Shown here: positions 14,371 to 22,771 of the stretch, piece after piece | Layout of the letters: the number at the start of each line of letters is the position of its first letter | Numbering within the stretch: position 1 is the first letter of the stretch | DNA from: Bacteroidetes bacterium ADurb.Bin139 | GTDB taxonomy: Bacteria > Bacteroidota > Bacteroidia > Bacteroidales > UBA932 | DNA length: 48,646 bases | Direction of reading: 5' to 3' | Assembly (NCBI GenBank): GCA_002070565.1 | Contig: MWDM01000011.1 | Span: 1 to 48,646, forward strand | Made by a program: the position numbers and the translations under genes | The notes under the pieces: generated by a model | The model's input: the letters and a program-made list of their open reading frames with translations, nothing else | What the model was told of the DNA's origin: nothing | Databases searched by the model: none

Positions 14371-14964
14371 ATGAACATGCTGGATTATATCAGAAAAAAC
14401 AGGTCTTGCAGAAGGTTTGTGCAGGACGTTAAGATCGGGGCACCTGAACTGGAGTCCATGATAGAGGCAGCGCGGCTGAGCCCATCTGCAGCCAACAGGC
14501 AACCCCTGAAGTATATCCTGTGCGGCGATGCGGATTCGGCTAAGGGCCGGGAAATTTTCGAGTGCCTGGCCTGGGCGGCCTATCTCAAAGACTGGCCGGG
14601 CCCTGCAGAAGGAGAGCGGCCTGCAGCGTACGTTATCATGCTCCACGACAAGACCATTCATCAGAATGTGCTTTGCGATCCGGGACTTGCTCTGCAGAGC
14701 ATGCTGCTTCAGGCGGTTTACCTGGGATATGCCGGCTGTATTTTTGCTTCTGTGAACAGGCCCCGGCTGCAACAAGCCCTGTCCCTGCCGGAAAAATACG
14801 AGATCCTGTATGTGGTCGCCCTGGGCAAACCGGCCGAAACCATTGTCCTGGAAAAAATTAACCCCGACCTGCCGGCCGGGGAAAATATCAAATACTGGAG
14901 GGATGCCCAAGGGGTGCATCACGTTCCCAAACGTTCGCTTGAAGAGCTGATAATCAACCTTTAG
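14371..14964 (+). CDS. Nitroreductase-family flavoprotein
   Basis: A protein of about 197 residues of the FMN-dependent nitroreductase fold. The N-terminus NRSCRRFVQD holds the phosphate-binding Arg-x-x-Arg pattern, followed by AARLSPSAANRQPLKYI, which is the FMN-binding segment; GYAGCIFASV lies near residue 127. The C-terminal part EILYVVALGKPAE is typical. I start at the ATG at 14371, 10 bases after the ATPase stop; M3 at 14377 is possible. Its substrate is unknown. The operon position after a metal or cofactor transporter would fit flavin-dependent reduction of the imported ligand, but that is only inference. The 3' end overlaps the convergent aminotransferase gene by 11 bases. Confidence 0.87.
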   Translation: MNMLDYIRKNRSCRRFVQDVKIGAPELESMIEAARLSPSAANRQPLKYILCGDADSAKGREIFECLAWAAYLKDWPGPAEGERPAAYVIMLHDKTIHQNVLCDPGLALQSMLLQAVYLGYAGCIFASVNRPRLQQALSLPEKYEILYVVALGKPAETIVLEKINPDLPAGENIKYWRDAQGVHHVPKRSLEELIINL

Positions 14965-16165
14965 CCTTCTTGTTCTCCATCATCTGTCGAATCGAGTCGG
15001 CCAGGCGGCGAACTCCTTCTTCTGCGCGAGATTCTTCCATGTAGGAAAAGTTGATGCGCAGGGTATTCTTACCCGAACCGTCGCAGTGGAAGGCTTCGCC
15101 AATAACAAAGGCCACATCTTTTTCAACCGCGATGCGGAACAATTCAGAAGCATCAAAACCTTCGGGCAGGGTGACAAAGAGGAACAGACCCCCTTCCGGG
15201 TTGGTCCAGGTCACCCCTTTGGGCATGTATTTTTCGAAGGCGGCCATCATATTGTCGCGCTTGTTGCGGTAATTGATCTTGATCCGTTCTATGTTCTTGT
15301 CAAAGTACCCTTTCTCCATGTAGCGGGCAGCAATGAACTGGTTGAATACCGGGGCGCACAGGTCTGTTGATTGTTTTACGATCTCTAGCTTTTCAATGAT
15401 TGCCGGCGGAGCCATGACCCATCCCAGACGGAAGCCGGGAAGGAATGTTTTGGAGAAGGTGCCCAGCAACATGGTTCTGCCCTCCTTGTCCAGAGAATAG
15501 ATCAGGGGCATGGGTTCCCCACTGAAGCGGATTTCGCGGTAGGGACTGTCTTCCAGGATGAGAAGATCAAATTCTTTGGCTACTTCCAGTACGTTCAACC
15601 TTTGATCCATAGTCATGGTGACTCCCGAGGGATTCTGGAAATCGGGAATAGCATAGATGAATTTGGGTTTTTTTCCTGCTGTGACCAGCGCACTCACCAC
15701 CGTACGCAATTCTTCATCTTTTGGTATGCCAACGGGATTTGCCCTATGGGCATAAAAAGCCTGAAGGGCACCCAGATAGGATGGCAGGCCGCAGACCAGC
15801 GTATCACCCGGATTGATGAAGAGCTGGGTAACCATATCAATGGCCTGTTGCGACGAGGTGGTTATAATGAAATTTTCGTAGGTCACATCTATGCCCTGTT
15901 TGCGGTAGTGGGCGGCCAGTGCTTCGCGCAACCTTTTCACCCCCAGGGTTTCTCCGTACTGCAACGCCTGTAATGCGTTTTCGTCCAGTACTTCCTGTAT
16001 TACTTCCCTGAGTTCATCCACCGGAAAGGCTGTGATGTCAGGGAAACCTCCGCCAAAGGAGATGATCTCGGGACGTGTAGCCATTTTTAGAAGGTCCCTG
16101 ATAGCGGAACGCCTCATGTTTTTAGCATTGTCGGAGATAATAGAATTTAAGTATTCGTTTTGCAT
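14954..16165 (-). CDS. PLP-dependent aminotransferase, class I/II (LysN/MocR-like)
   Basis: A 403-residue cytosolic aminotransferase. ISFGGGFPDITAFP near residue 35, QYGETLGVKRLREALAAHYR near residue 88, TTSSQQAIDM near residue 126, PDFQNPSGVTM near residue 195 and the PLP lysine in GTFSKTFLPGFRLGW near residue 255 place it with 2-aminoadipate aminotransferase and the catalytic domain of MocR regulators. There is no N-terminal HTH, so it is a free-standing enzyme, likely acting on 2-aminoadipate, aromatic or branched amino acids; specificity cannot be read from the sequence. It has its own promoter at 16188-16219. Confidence 0.9.
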   Translation of the reverse strand: MQNEYLNSIISDNAKNMRRSAIRDLLKMATRPEIISFGGGFPDITAFPVDELREVIQEVLDENALQALQYGETLGVKRLREALAAHYRKQGIDVTYENFIITTSSQQAIDMVTQLFINPGDTLVCGLPSYLGALQAFYAHRANPVGIPKDEELRTVVSALVTAGKKPKFIYAIPDFQNPSGVTMTMDQRLNVLEVAKEFDLLILEDSPYREIRFSGEPMPLIYSLDKEGRTMLLGTFSKTFLPGFRLGWVMAPPAIIEKLEIVKQSTDLCAPVFNQFIAARYMEKGYFDKNIERIKINYRNKRDNMMAAFEKYMPKGVTWTNPEGGLFLFVTLPEGFDASELFRIAVEKDVAFVIGEAFHCDGSGKNTLRINFSYMEESRAEEGVRRLADSIRQMMENKKAKG

Positions 16166-16187
16166 AATCTGTTTTAGTTTAGTAGAG

Positions 16188-16219
16188 CAAAACTAAATAA
16201 GTTTAACCATATAAGCAAA
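16188..16219 (-). promoter_or_regulatory. Promoter of the aminotransferase gene
   Basis: On the minus strand TTTG (16216-16219), a 20-base spacer and TAGTTTTG (16188-16195) match the Bacteroidota promoter. The ATG lies 22 bases downstream. Confidence 0.6.
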
Positions 16220-16296
16220 AAAACTGTCATTTATATAGTTAAGAATGTAAATAATGACAAAATCATAAGTCAGGAGCAGCTCTCAGATAAAAGTCT

Positions 16297-16304
16297 TACA
16301 TTTG
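16297..16304 (+). promoter_or_regulatory. -7 element upstream of queD
   Basis: TACATTTG is a perfect TAnnTTTG match, 18 bases before the queD ATG. No TTTG is present 19 bases upstream. Confidence 0.5.
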
Positions 16305-16322
16305 TAACAATAACCGCGCTCT

Positions 16323-16754
16323 ATGTCTGAACTGCATATTACCAGAGAATTTCGCTTTGAAGGGGCACACGCCCTTACCCATTATGATGGGAAATGCCGT
16401 CACATCCACGGACATTCATACCGGTTGATGGTTACCGTCAAAGGAGAGCCGTCCCTGGTCCCCGGAGATCCAAAATCGGGTATGATCATGGATTTCAACG
16501 ACCTTAAAAAGATCGTCACCCGGTACATCATAGAACCACTGGATCATTCCCTGATGCTACGCCAAGACGCGCCGCTTTCCAGGGAACTGGCACAACATTA
16601 CGACAATGTCATCATTTTTGATTTTCAGCCTACCTGCGAACAGCTTGTCCTGCACATTGCCCAAATCCTTGAACCGGTCATCACGCCGCCTAACCGGCTC
16701 CACCGCGTACGATTGTATGAAACCCCCACATCATTTGCCGAATGGGTGAAATGA
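16323..16754 (+). CDS. queD: 6-carboxytetrahydropterin synthase (QueD)
   Basis: A 143-residue enzyme of the PTPS/QueD family, which converts dihydroneopterin triphosphate to 6-carboxytetrahydropterin in queuosine synthesis. Zinc ligands H16, H29 and H31 lie in EGAHAL and HIHGH; the catalytic cysteine C25 sits in GKCRHIHGH, the QueD-type CxxxHGH spacing. LDHSLML supplies the catalytic histidine H75 and YETPTSFAEW the pterin-binding E133. It is the first gene of the long operon through rluD, and its stop overlaps the polA start. No other que gene is in the window. Confidence 0.92.
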   Translation: MSELHITREFRFEGAHALTHYDGKCRHIHGHSYRLMVTVKGEPSLVPGDPKSGMIMDFNDLKKIVTRYIIEPLDHSLMLRQDAPLSRELAQHYDNVIIFDFQPTCEQLVLHIAQILEPVITPPNRLHRVRLYETPTSFAEWVK

Positions 16755-19393
16755 AACGAATATTCATGATCGACGGACACGCCCTGCTCTACCGGGCGTA
16801 CTTTGCTTTTATAAACCGTCCCATGATCAATACAAAAGGAGTGGATACCTCTGCCGTGTACGGATTCTGCCGCTCTCTTTTTGACATCATACTGAAGGAA
16901 AAGCCCACCCATCTGTTTGTGGCTTTTGATCCGGGAGGAAAGAATTTCAGACACGAAGCCTATCCCCCGTACAAGGCCAACCGCCCCGAAACACCCCCGG
17001 TAATCAAAAATTCGCTTCCCATAGTACGGGAGTTCCTGGAATCGTGCAGGATCCCTGTGCTGACCATAGAAAATGCCGAGGCCGATGATGTGATCGGAAC
17101 CCTTTCCAAACGGGCAGAAAATGAGGGATTCCGGGTGTATATGGTCACCCCCGACAAGGATTATGGACAATTGGTATCGGAAAACATTCTGATGTACCGT
17201 CCGCTTAGCCGCGGGGATGGCTGGGAGGTGCTGGGGACAAAGGAAATCTGTGAAAAATACGACATACAGGACCCGGAACAGGTGATAGACGTTCTGGCCA
17301 TATGGGGCGATGCTTCCGACAATATTCCGGGAGTAAGGGGCATAGGTGAAGTGGGTGCCAAAAAACTGGTATCGCGTTACGGCTCTGTGGAAAACGTGCT
17401 GGATCATCTTCCGGAACTATCTTCTTCCCTGCAAGAAAAACTGAACCAATCCCGTCAGACACTCTTTCTGTCAAAGGATCTGGTCACCATACGCACCCAG
17501 CTTGATATCCCCTGGGATGAGGAATCTTTCAGGATAGAAGCGCCCGACCTTGTCCGCCTGAAAGAACTGTTCAGGGAGTATGAATTCCATTCCCTGTCGC
17601 GCCTGCTGCCCAAATTGGAGGATTTGTTCTGCTGCAACGGTAATCAGGCTCCTGATCCCGTTTCCGCCCCCCTGTCCCCGCCCGACGGTTTCATACCGGC
17701 AAACAGTGCCCGTATGATGGAACCCATTGTCAAAGAAGCGCTCAAAAAAGGGAAGGTTGGCCTGGCAGGCAATCCGCAACAGCTGGTACTCTATACCGGC
17801 GATAAGGCATACCTGACAACAGCCGCACTGGCTGCCCCGCTGCTGGAAAACAGGAACATTCCAAAATGCGGTTTCAAGCTTAAGGAACTTATGCTTCCCC
17901 TGTGGCGGCAAAACATCTCGCTCCATGGAATGCTCTGGGATCCGGAACTGATGCATTACCTGGTGAATCCGGAAAGAAACCACCGTCCTGCCGATCTGGC
18001 CATTCAATACCTGAACTATTTTCCCGCCGACAAACCCATGGAAAACCGTAACCTTTTTGATGCCGGTCAGGAAGATGATCCCGGGATTCAGAACCTGGTA
18101 ACCGAAGCCTTCATTGCCTTCCACCTGAAAGAACCCCTTCAGGGCGTGCTTCGTAACGACGGTACGGAAAACCTTTATTCGGACCTTGAAATGCCCCTGA
18201 TGGAAGTGCTGGCCGCCATGGAGCGGGAAGGGGTAAAAGTGGATATCCGCCAGCTGGAAGAATATGGCAATGAGCTGAACAGCACGGCGTTGAACATTGA
18301 AAGACAAATCAGGGAGTATGCCGGCGACCCTGCCCTGAACGTGTCCTCTCCCAAACAGGTGGGAATCGTGTTGTACGACAAACTGAAGGTAGACGACCGG
18401 TCACGCAAGGGGAAAAAACAGTACACAACAGACGAGGAGACCCTTGGCGCACTGGCCCACCGGCATCCCATCATACCGCTTATCCTGGAATACAGGTCCC
18501 TGAAGAAACTGCTTTCCTCCTACATAGAAAGCCTTCCTTTGCTGGTTGACCCGGTTACGGGCCGCATCCACACCACGTTCAACCAGACGGTGACGGCAAC
18601 CGGCCGGCTCAGTTCACAGAAGCCGAACCTGCAAAATATCCCCATCAGAGAAGAACGGGGACGGGAAATCAGGAAATTTTTCGTTCCCCGGGATCAGGAC
18701 CACCTGCTGATGTCTGCAGACTATTCACAAATAGAATTACGTATCCTGGCCCACATGAGCCGGGATGAAGATTTCATTGCCGCATTCAATGCCGGTGCAG
18801 ATATCCATACGGCCACCGCGGCAAAGATCTTCCATTGCAATCAAAGTGAAGTGACACCCGAACAAAGGAGTAAAGCCAAAACAGCCAATTTCGGCATCAT
18901 TTATGGGATATCGGCGTTCGGGCTGGCTTCAAGGCTCAGGATACCCAGAAAAGAGGCAAGTGACCTGATAGACGGATATTATGAGCATTACCCCAAAGTG
19001 AAAGAATACCTGGATAGTACAATTGAAGGGGCAAAAGAAAAAGGATATGTGAGCACCATGTTCAACCGCAGGCGCTATGCGCCCGATATCAAGGCACCCA
19101 ATCCCATGCTCCGGGGACTGGCCGAACGCAATGCCATCAATGCACCCATCCAGGGAACCGCAGCCGACATCATTAAAAAAGCCATGGTCGCGGTTCACCG
19201 GGCAATCCTGGAAAAGGGCCTCAGGAGCCGGATGATCCTGCAGGTGCACGACGAATTGCTGTTTGATGTATATAGTCCGGAAAAAGAAATGATGGGACAA
19301 CTGGTGCGTTCTGTCATGGAAAACATTACCGCTTTGAGCGTTCCCCTGTCCGTAGATATCGGGATCGGGGAAAACTGGGACGAGGCACATTAA
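16751..19393 (+). CDS. polA: DNA polymerase I with a degenerate proofreading domain
   Basis: An 880-residue family A polymerase if started at 16751, where ATGA overlaps the queD stop; the ATG at 16742 would add three residues. Residues 1-290 are the 5' nuclease (MIDGHALLYRAYFAF, EADDVIGTLSKRA, VTPDKDYGQLV, WGDASDNIPGVRGIG). Residues about 310-480 occupy the place of the 3'-5' exonuclease, but the DxE of motif I is missing (KVGLAGNPQQ there), as are the later acidic motifs. Residues about 500-880 are the polymerase: TATGRLSSQKPNLQNIP, motif A DYSQIELR (from 657), motif B RSKAKTANFGIIYG (about 706) and motif C VHDELL (about 832). The enzyme should fill gaps and remove primers, but is unlikely to proofread. 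Confidence 0.95.
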   Translation: MKRIFMIDGHALLYRAYFAFINRPMINTKGVDTSAVYGFCRSLFDIILKEKPTHLFVAFDPGGKNFRHEAYPPYKANRPETPPVIKNSLPIVREFLESCRIPVLTIENAEADDVIGTLSKRAENEGFRVYMVTPDKDYGQLVSENILMYRPLSRGDGWEVLGTKEICEKYDIQDPEQVIDVLAIWGDASDNIPGVRGIGEVGAKKLVSRYGSVENVLDHLPELSSSLQEKLNQSRQTLFLSKDLVTIRTQLDIPWDEESFRIEAPDLVRLKELFREYEFHSLSRLLPKLEDLFCCNGNQAPDPVSAPLSPPDGFIPANSARMMEPIVKEALKKGKVGLAGNPQQLVLYTGDKAYLTTAALAAPLLENRNIPKCGFKLKELMLPLWRQNISLHGMLWDPELMHYLVNPERNHRPADLAIQYLNYFPADKPMENRNLFDAGQEDDPGIQNLVTEAFIAFHLKEPLQGVLRNDGTENLYSDLEMPLMEVLAAMEREGVKVDIRQLEEYGNELNSTALNIERQIREYAGDPALNVSSPKQVGIVLYDKLKVDDRSRKGKKQYTTDEETLGALAHRHPIIPLILEYRSLKKLLSSYIESLPLLVDPVTGRIHTTFNQTVTATGRLSSQKPNLQNIPIREERGREIRKFFVPRDQDHLLMSADYSQIELRILAHMSRDEDFIAAFNAGADIHTATAAKIFHCNQSEVTPEQRSKAKTANFGIIYGISAFGLASRLRIPRKEASDLIDGYYEHYPKVKEYLDSTIEGAKEKGYVSTMFNRRRYAPDIKAPNPMLRGLAERNAINAPIQGTAADIIKKAMVAVHRAILEKGLRSRMILQVHDELLFDVYSPEKEMMGQLVRSVMENITALSVPLSVDIGIGENWDEAH

Positions 19394-19395
19394 CT

Positions 19396-20538
19396 ATGAC
19401 TATGGATCTGACTTTTTTCTACCAGGACCCCCTGCTATACATCCTTATACTGGCTTTTTTCGGGGGTATCACCCTGTTTTTGTTCCTGCAGTATGCCCAT
19501 CCTGCTTTTGGGAAAAAGGACCGGAACCTATCATTGGATGATGGTGCGCCCGGTGTATCTATAGTACTTTGTGTGAGGAACGAATACGAAAACCTGGTAC
19601 GGTTGCTCCCTGCATTACTGGAACAGGAATACAAATCCTTTGAAATTGTTGTGGTAGACAAAAATTCGGAAGACGACACGGAAGTGCTGCTGGCCTCCCT
19701 GGAACATTTTCATAAAAATTTGACAATCAGAACTTTGAGCGCCAACGCCAAATTCGGACGGGATGATTTGATGGCCCTTGGCGTGGGCATACGGGCTGCC
19801 ACGTATCCTTACGTGATTTTTTTCAGACCCGATTGCCTTCCTTCTTCCAGGACATGGCTTGTTTCCCTGGTAAAAACAGCCTGGGGTAAAAAAGCAGATA
19901 CCGTCCTGGGGTATACCTCGTTCAAAGGGAGCAACCTGCTCATCCGCCACGATATGATGGAGCAGCAAATGCACCAGATGGGTACCACGCGTAAGAAAAT
20001 GCCTTACGTATCGTGGGGTAATAACATCTTGTTTCCTAAAGAAAGGTTTTTGTCCGGTAAAGAGTTCAAAACCAGCACCACAGCCTGGAATCAAAGTGAA
20101 CAGGCCATCGTTTCCCATATACTTGAAAAAGACAGTACCATCGCCTGCCTGAACCCCGGTGGCAGGGTTATCATGAACCGGCGGTTACCGGCAGGAGAAT
20201 ACCATATGAACCGGGTAAATGGACTGTGTACCATGGCACTCACCAAAAGCCGGGGGTATTGGTTCCTTATAGGGGAGAAAATGTTTGTGGCCGCTTTTTA
20301 CGTTTCCCAGGGTCTGGCCTTTGCCCGGATAGGGAAAAACGGGGACTCACTCCTGATGCTCATTCCCGGAGGTTTGTTGCTGCTGCGCTGGGTTACTTTA
20401 TGGATCCGGCATGCCGGATATGGAAGTCATTTTAATGATAAAGGGCTGGCTTATACTGCTCCCTTGTGGGACCTGTTATCTCCTGTCGTGCATTTTTACT
20501 ATCTTGCTGCCGCCCTAATCAAGCGGCTGAAGAACTGA
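19396..20538 (+). CDS. Membrane-anchored family 2 glycosyltransferase
   Basis: A 380-residue protein. One N-terminal transmembrane helix (LLYILILAFFGGITLFLFL, about residues 13-31) precedes a GT2 catalytic domain: VSIVLCVRNEYENLVRLLP, FEIVVVDKNSEDDTE and a degenerate DxD site at FFRPDCLP. Two or three C-terminal hydrophobic segments end the chain. The family transfers sugar from a nucleotide-sugar to lipid or polysaccharide acceptors. The gene lies 2 bases after polA and 4 bases before an ECF sigma factor gene; similar packing of a GT2 in this place gives no clue to its product. Acceptor and donor are unknown. Confidence 0.85.
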   Translation: MTMDLTFFYQDPLLYILILAFFGGITLFLFLQYAHPAFGKKDRNLSLDDGAPGVSIVLCVRNEYENLVRLLPALLEQEYKSFEIVVVDKNSEDDTEVLLASLEHFHKNLTIRTLSANAKFGRDDLMALGVGIRAATYPYVIFFRPDCLPSSRTWLVSLVKTAWGKKADTVLGYTSFKGSNLLIRHDMMEQQMHQMGTTRKKMPYVSWGNNILFPKERFLSGKEFKTSTTAWNQSEQAIVSHILEKDSTIACLNPGGRVIMNRRLPAGEYHMNRVNGLCTMALTKSRGYWFLIGEKMFVAAFYVSQGLAFARIGKNGDSLLMLIPGGLLLLRWVTLWIRHAGYGSHFNDKGLAYTAPLWDLLSPVVHFYYLAAALIKRLKN

Positions 20539-20542
20539 TCTT

Positions 20543-21097
20543 ATGTCTGAATCATTGGACCAACTGGATGATCGCGCCCTGGTGGAACTGGCCCTGCAGA
20601 ACCGTCAGGAAGCCTACACAAGGCTTCTTGTAAGACACAAAGACCGCGTACAGGCTTTTATCAATAAACTGATAATCAATTCATCCGAGTCGGAAGACCT
20701 GGTTCTGATGAGTTTTGACAAAGCATTCAGGAACCTGAAGAATTACAATCCCAAATACGCTTTTTCCACATGGCTCTACAGCATTGTCCAGAATTTGTGC
20801 ATAGACCATTACAGGAAGAACAAACAGTTCTTCGTTTCCCTGGAAGAAGCACAGGAGACGGAGGATGTTAACCCGGAAGATGTTTTGATAGCGCAACAAC
20901 AGAAGCAAATCATGGAAAATATGATCGCGCGGCTGAAACCGGAATATGCAGAAGTGATCTCTTTGCGTTATATGCAGCATTATGCCTATGAAGAGATCGC
21001 AAACGAGCTTAATATTCCGCTGGGAACTGTGAAAACAAGGCTACACAGGGCCAAAGTCAACCTGGCACAGATCATAGAACAGGAAAGCAAAAAGTAA
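20543..21097 (+). CDS. ECF-type RNA polymerase sigma factor
   Basis: A 184-residue sigma factor. Region 2 (about residues 20-90) shows HKDRVQAFINKLI, SEDLVLMSFDKAFRNLKNY and FSTWLYSIVQNLCIDHYRKN, the core-binding and -10-recognition helices. Region 4 (about residues 125-178) shows LKPEYAEVISLRYMQHYAYE and a helix-turn-helix ending in PLGTVKTRLHRAKVNL. There is no extended N-terminus and no anti-sigma gene or FecR-like gene next door, so control must be through transcription or a distant partner. It is embedded in a housekeeping operon, 1 base before rsmG. Confidence 0.9.
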   Translation: MSESLDQLDDRALVELALQNRQEAYTRLLVRHKDRVQAFINKLIINSSESEDLVLMSFDKAFRNLKNYNPKYAFSTWLYSIVQNLCIDHYRKNKQFFVSLEEAQETEDVNPEDVLIAQQQKQIMENMIARLKPEYAEVISLRYMQHYAYEEIANELNIPLGTVKTRLHRAKVNLAQIIEQESKK

Positions 21098-21098
21098 C

Positions 21099-21785
21099 AT
21101 GGACGCCGGGATCGTTTTCCGTTATTTCCCCCACCTGGATTCGACTGCCAGGGAACGTTACCTGCAGCTGGGTGCACTTTATTCATACTGGAATAAACGC
21201 ATCAATGTGATCAGCCGCAAGGATATGGAACACCTGTATGTAAGGCATGTACTTCATTCGCTGGCGCTTTCTGCAGCTACCACCGGCAATCTTTTCACTG
21301 CCGGTTCCACTGTCCTGGATGCCGGTACGGGAGGTGGTTTTCCTGGAATCCCTCTGGCCATAATGCACCCTCAGACGCATTTCATTTTGTGTGATTCCAT
21401 TACAAAAAAAATTAAAGTGGTCAGGGGAGTCTCGACTTCACTGGGTTTGGATAATGTGACGGCTGTGGTTTCGCGTGTTGAACTAATGCCCGGCGGGTGT
21501 TGTGATGTGATCGTGTCCCGGGCTGTGACAAGCCTTGCCGGATTTCTTCCATGGACACGGGACAAGCTAAGGGAACGGGGACGGATGCTCTTTCTCAAGG
21601 GCGGTGATCTTACGGGTGAAATCGAGGAGGCTGCCGCCAAATACCGCATACCACTAACCTGTTTCTCGGTAATAGCGCTAAAAGACACATTTCCGGGGCT
21701 GGAGGATGACTTTTTTGAAACTAAAAAAATTTGTGAAATCAAACAAACTTCGTACCTTTGCGCTCCCCAATTGAAAAGTAGTTAA
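21099..21785 (+). CDS. rsmG: 16S rRNA (guanine527-N7)-methyltransferase RsmG
   Basis: A 228-residue methyltransferase that places m7G at position 527 of 16S rRNA, using S-adenosylmethionine. The N-terminal helix region with YSYWNKRINVISRKDMEHLY and the SAM-binding loop VLDAGTGGGFPGIPLA (about residues 71-86) are characteristic; DVIVSRAVTSL and LFLKGGDLTGEI follow in the expected order, and the chain ends with FFETKKICEI plus a short tail. The last codons contain the promoter for rpmH, which may explain the unusual C-terminal tail. No truncation is seen. Confidence 0.94.
   Translation: MDAGIVFRYFPHLDSTARERYLQLGALYSYWNKRINVISRKDMEHLYVRHVLHSLALSAATTGNLFTAGSTVLDAGTGGGFPGIPLAIMHPQTHFILCDSITKKIKVVRGVSTSLGLDNVTAVVSRVELMPGGCCDVIVSRAVTSLAGFLPWTRDKLRERGRMLFLKGGDLTGEIEEAAAKYRIPLTCFSVIALKDTFPGLEDDFFETKKICEIKQTSYLCAPQLKSS
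21730..21760 (+). promoter_or_regulatory. Consensus promoter for rpmH inside rsmG
   Basis: TTTG at 21730-21733, exactly 19 bases, then TACCTTTG at 21753-21760: a perfect match to the Bacteroidota housekeeping promoter. It lies in the final codons of rsmG and 39 bases before the rpmH start, so rpmH and the genes after it can be transcribed strongly on their own. Confidence 0.85.
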
Positions 21786-21799
21786 AGTAGCAAAATTAT

Positions 21800-21952
21800 A
21801 TGAAAAGGACATTTCAACCCTCTCAACGCAAACGCCGTAACAAACACGGGTTTCGTGAGCGTATGTCTACTCCCAACGGACGTCGCGTTCTTGCTGCCCG
21901 CCGCCGTCGCGGACGTAAAAAACTAACCGTATCCGACGAAGATCAGTTCTAG
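21800..21952 (+). CDS. rpmH: 50S ribosomal protein bL34
   Basis: A short gene of 50 codons, easily missed because of its length. The product begins [20 protein letters not shown], continues with [21 protein letters not shown], described here by position 21-41, and ends LTVSDEDQF. The KRTFQPS start and the RM-x-T-x-x-GR-x-VL-x-x-RR-x-RGR pattern are universal for bL34. The acidic C-terminal tail is somewhat longer than in E. coli. In many bacteria rpmH neighbours rnpA and dnaA; here it sits between rsmG and a PASTA protein gene instead. It has its own strong promoter and ends 3 bases before the next start. Confidence 0.97.
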   Translation: MKRTFQPSQRKRRNKHGFRERMSTPNGRRVLAARRRRGRKKLTVSDEDQF

Positions 21953-21955
21953 GAA

Positions 21956-22771
21956 GTGCCTGATAAAAAAACCATAAGGAGGCCGATCCTCAGAAATTTA
22001 CTGAGGATTTTTGTGTTCCTTACTCTGCTTTTTATTATCACATACAGCTCTTTACACCTCTTCACACGTCACGGAAAAGGATTCCTGCTACCCGATTTTT
22101 CCGGCCTGTCGCTGGAAGAAGCACAGGAGGCAGCCAGACCATTGCATCTGCGACTGGAAGTAACCGACTCGCTATACATCCCGGAATTACCCGCAGGCGT
22201 TGTCTTCAGACAGGTTCCTCCCGCCGGCCGGCATGTCAAAAAGAACCGCAGGGTTGAACTGACCGTCAACTCACTGCTCCCACGTCAGGTTGCCGTACCT
22301 TCCCTGGTAGGCTTTTCTCTAAGGCAGGCCAAGGCAGAGCTGGCTTCCATAGGCCTGAAGCCCGGGCGCCTGATTTATATACCCGATATTGCCACCAACA
22401 ACGTGCTTCAACAGCTTTACCAGGGCCAGCCGGTAGCACCCGGAGCATCTGTCAACATATACAGTGCTATTGACCTGGTGCTGGGGATGGCACAGGATCA
22501 CGAGCTGGCTTACATTCCCATGTTGACAGGAAAGAGCCTGGAAGCTGCGTTGGACATCCTAAGTGATCATTCTTTAAACCCGGGGAATATCACGTATGAC
22601 AATAGTGTTCTCACCGCTGCCGACACGCTGGCTGCCCGTGTTTTCAGGCAATCCCCGGATTATACGCAGCAACCGGAGTGGCCTCTGGGAACGTCAGTGC
22701 ACCTGAGCCTGACCGTCAATCCCGATCTGCTCATTCCCCGTCAGATCCCCCTCACAGAAGATGACCTGTAA
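21956..22771 (+). CDS. PASTA-domain membrane protein
   Basis: A 271-residue protein, starting with GTG at 21956 just after the rpmH stop. One transmembrane helix (residues about 12-36) is followed by a periplasmic part with three PASTA repeats at about residues 45-105, 110-178 and 182-255; typical phrases are LPDFSGLSLEEAQEAA, VPSLVGFSLRQAKAEL and IPMLTGKSLEAALDIL. PASTA domains bind muropeptides or beta-lactams in Gram-positive kinases and penicillin-binding proteins. In Bacteroidota a kinase-free PASTA protein directly before an RluD gene is a common arrangement; the role is unknown. The TAA is followed without gap by the rluD ATG. Confidence 0.9.
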   Translation: MPDKKTIRRPILRNLLRIFVFLTLLFIITYSSLHLFTRHGKGFLLPDFSGLSLEEAQEAARPLHLRLEVTDSLYIPELPAGVVFRQVPPAGRHVKKNRRVELTVNSLLPRQVAVPSLVGFSLRQAKAELASIGLKPGRLIYIPDIATNNVLQQLYQGQPVAPGASVNIYSAIDLVLGMAQDHELAYIPMLTGKSLEAALDILSDHSLNPGNITYDNSVLTAADTLAARVFRQSPDYTQQPEWPLGTSVHLSLTVNPDLLIPRQIPLTEDDL

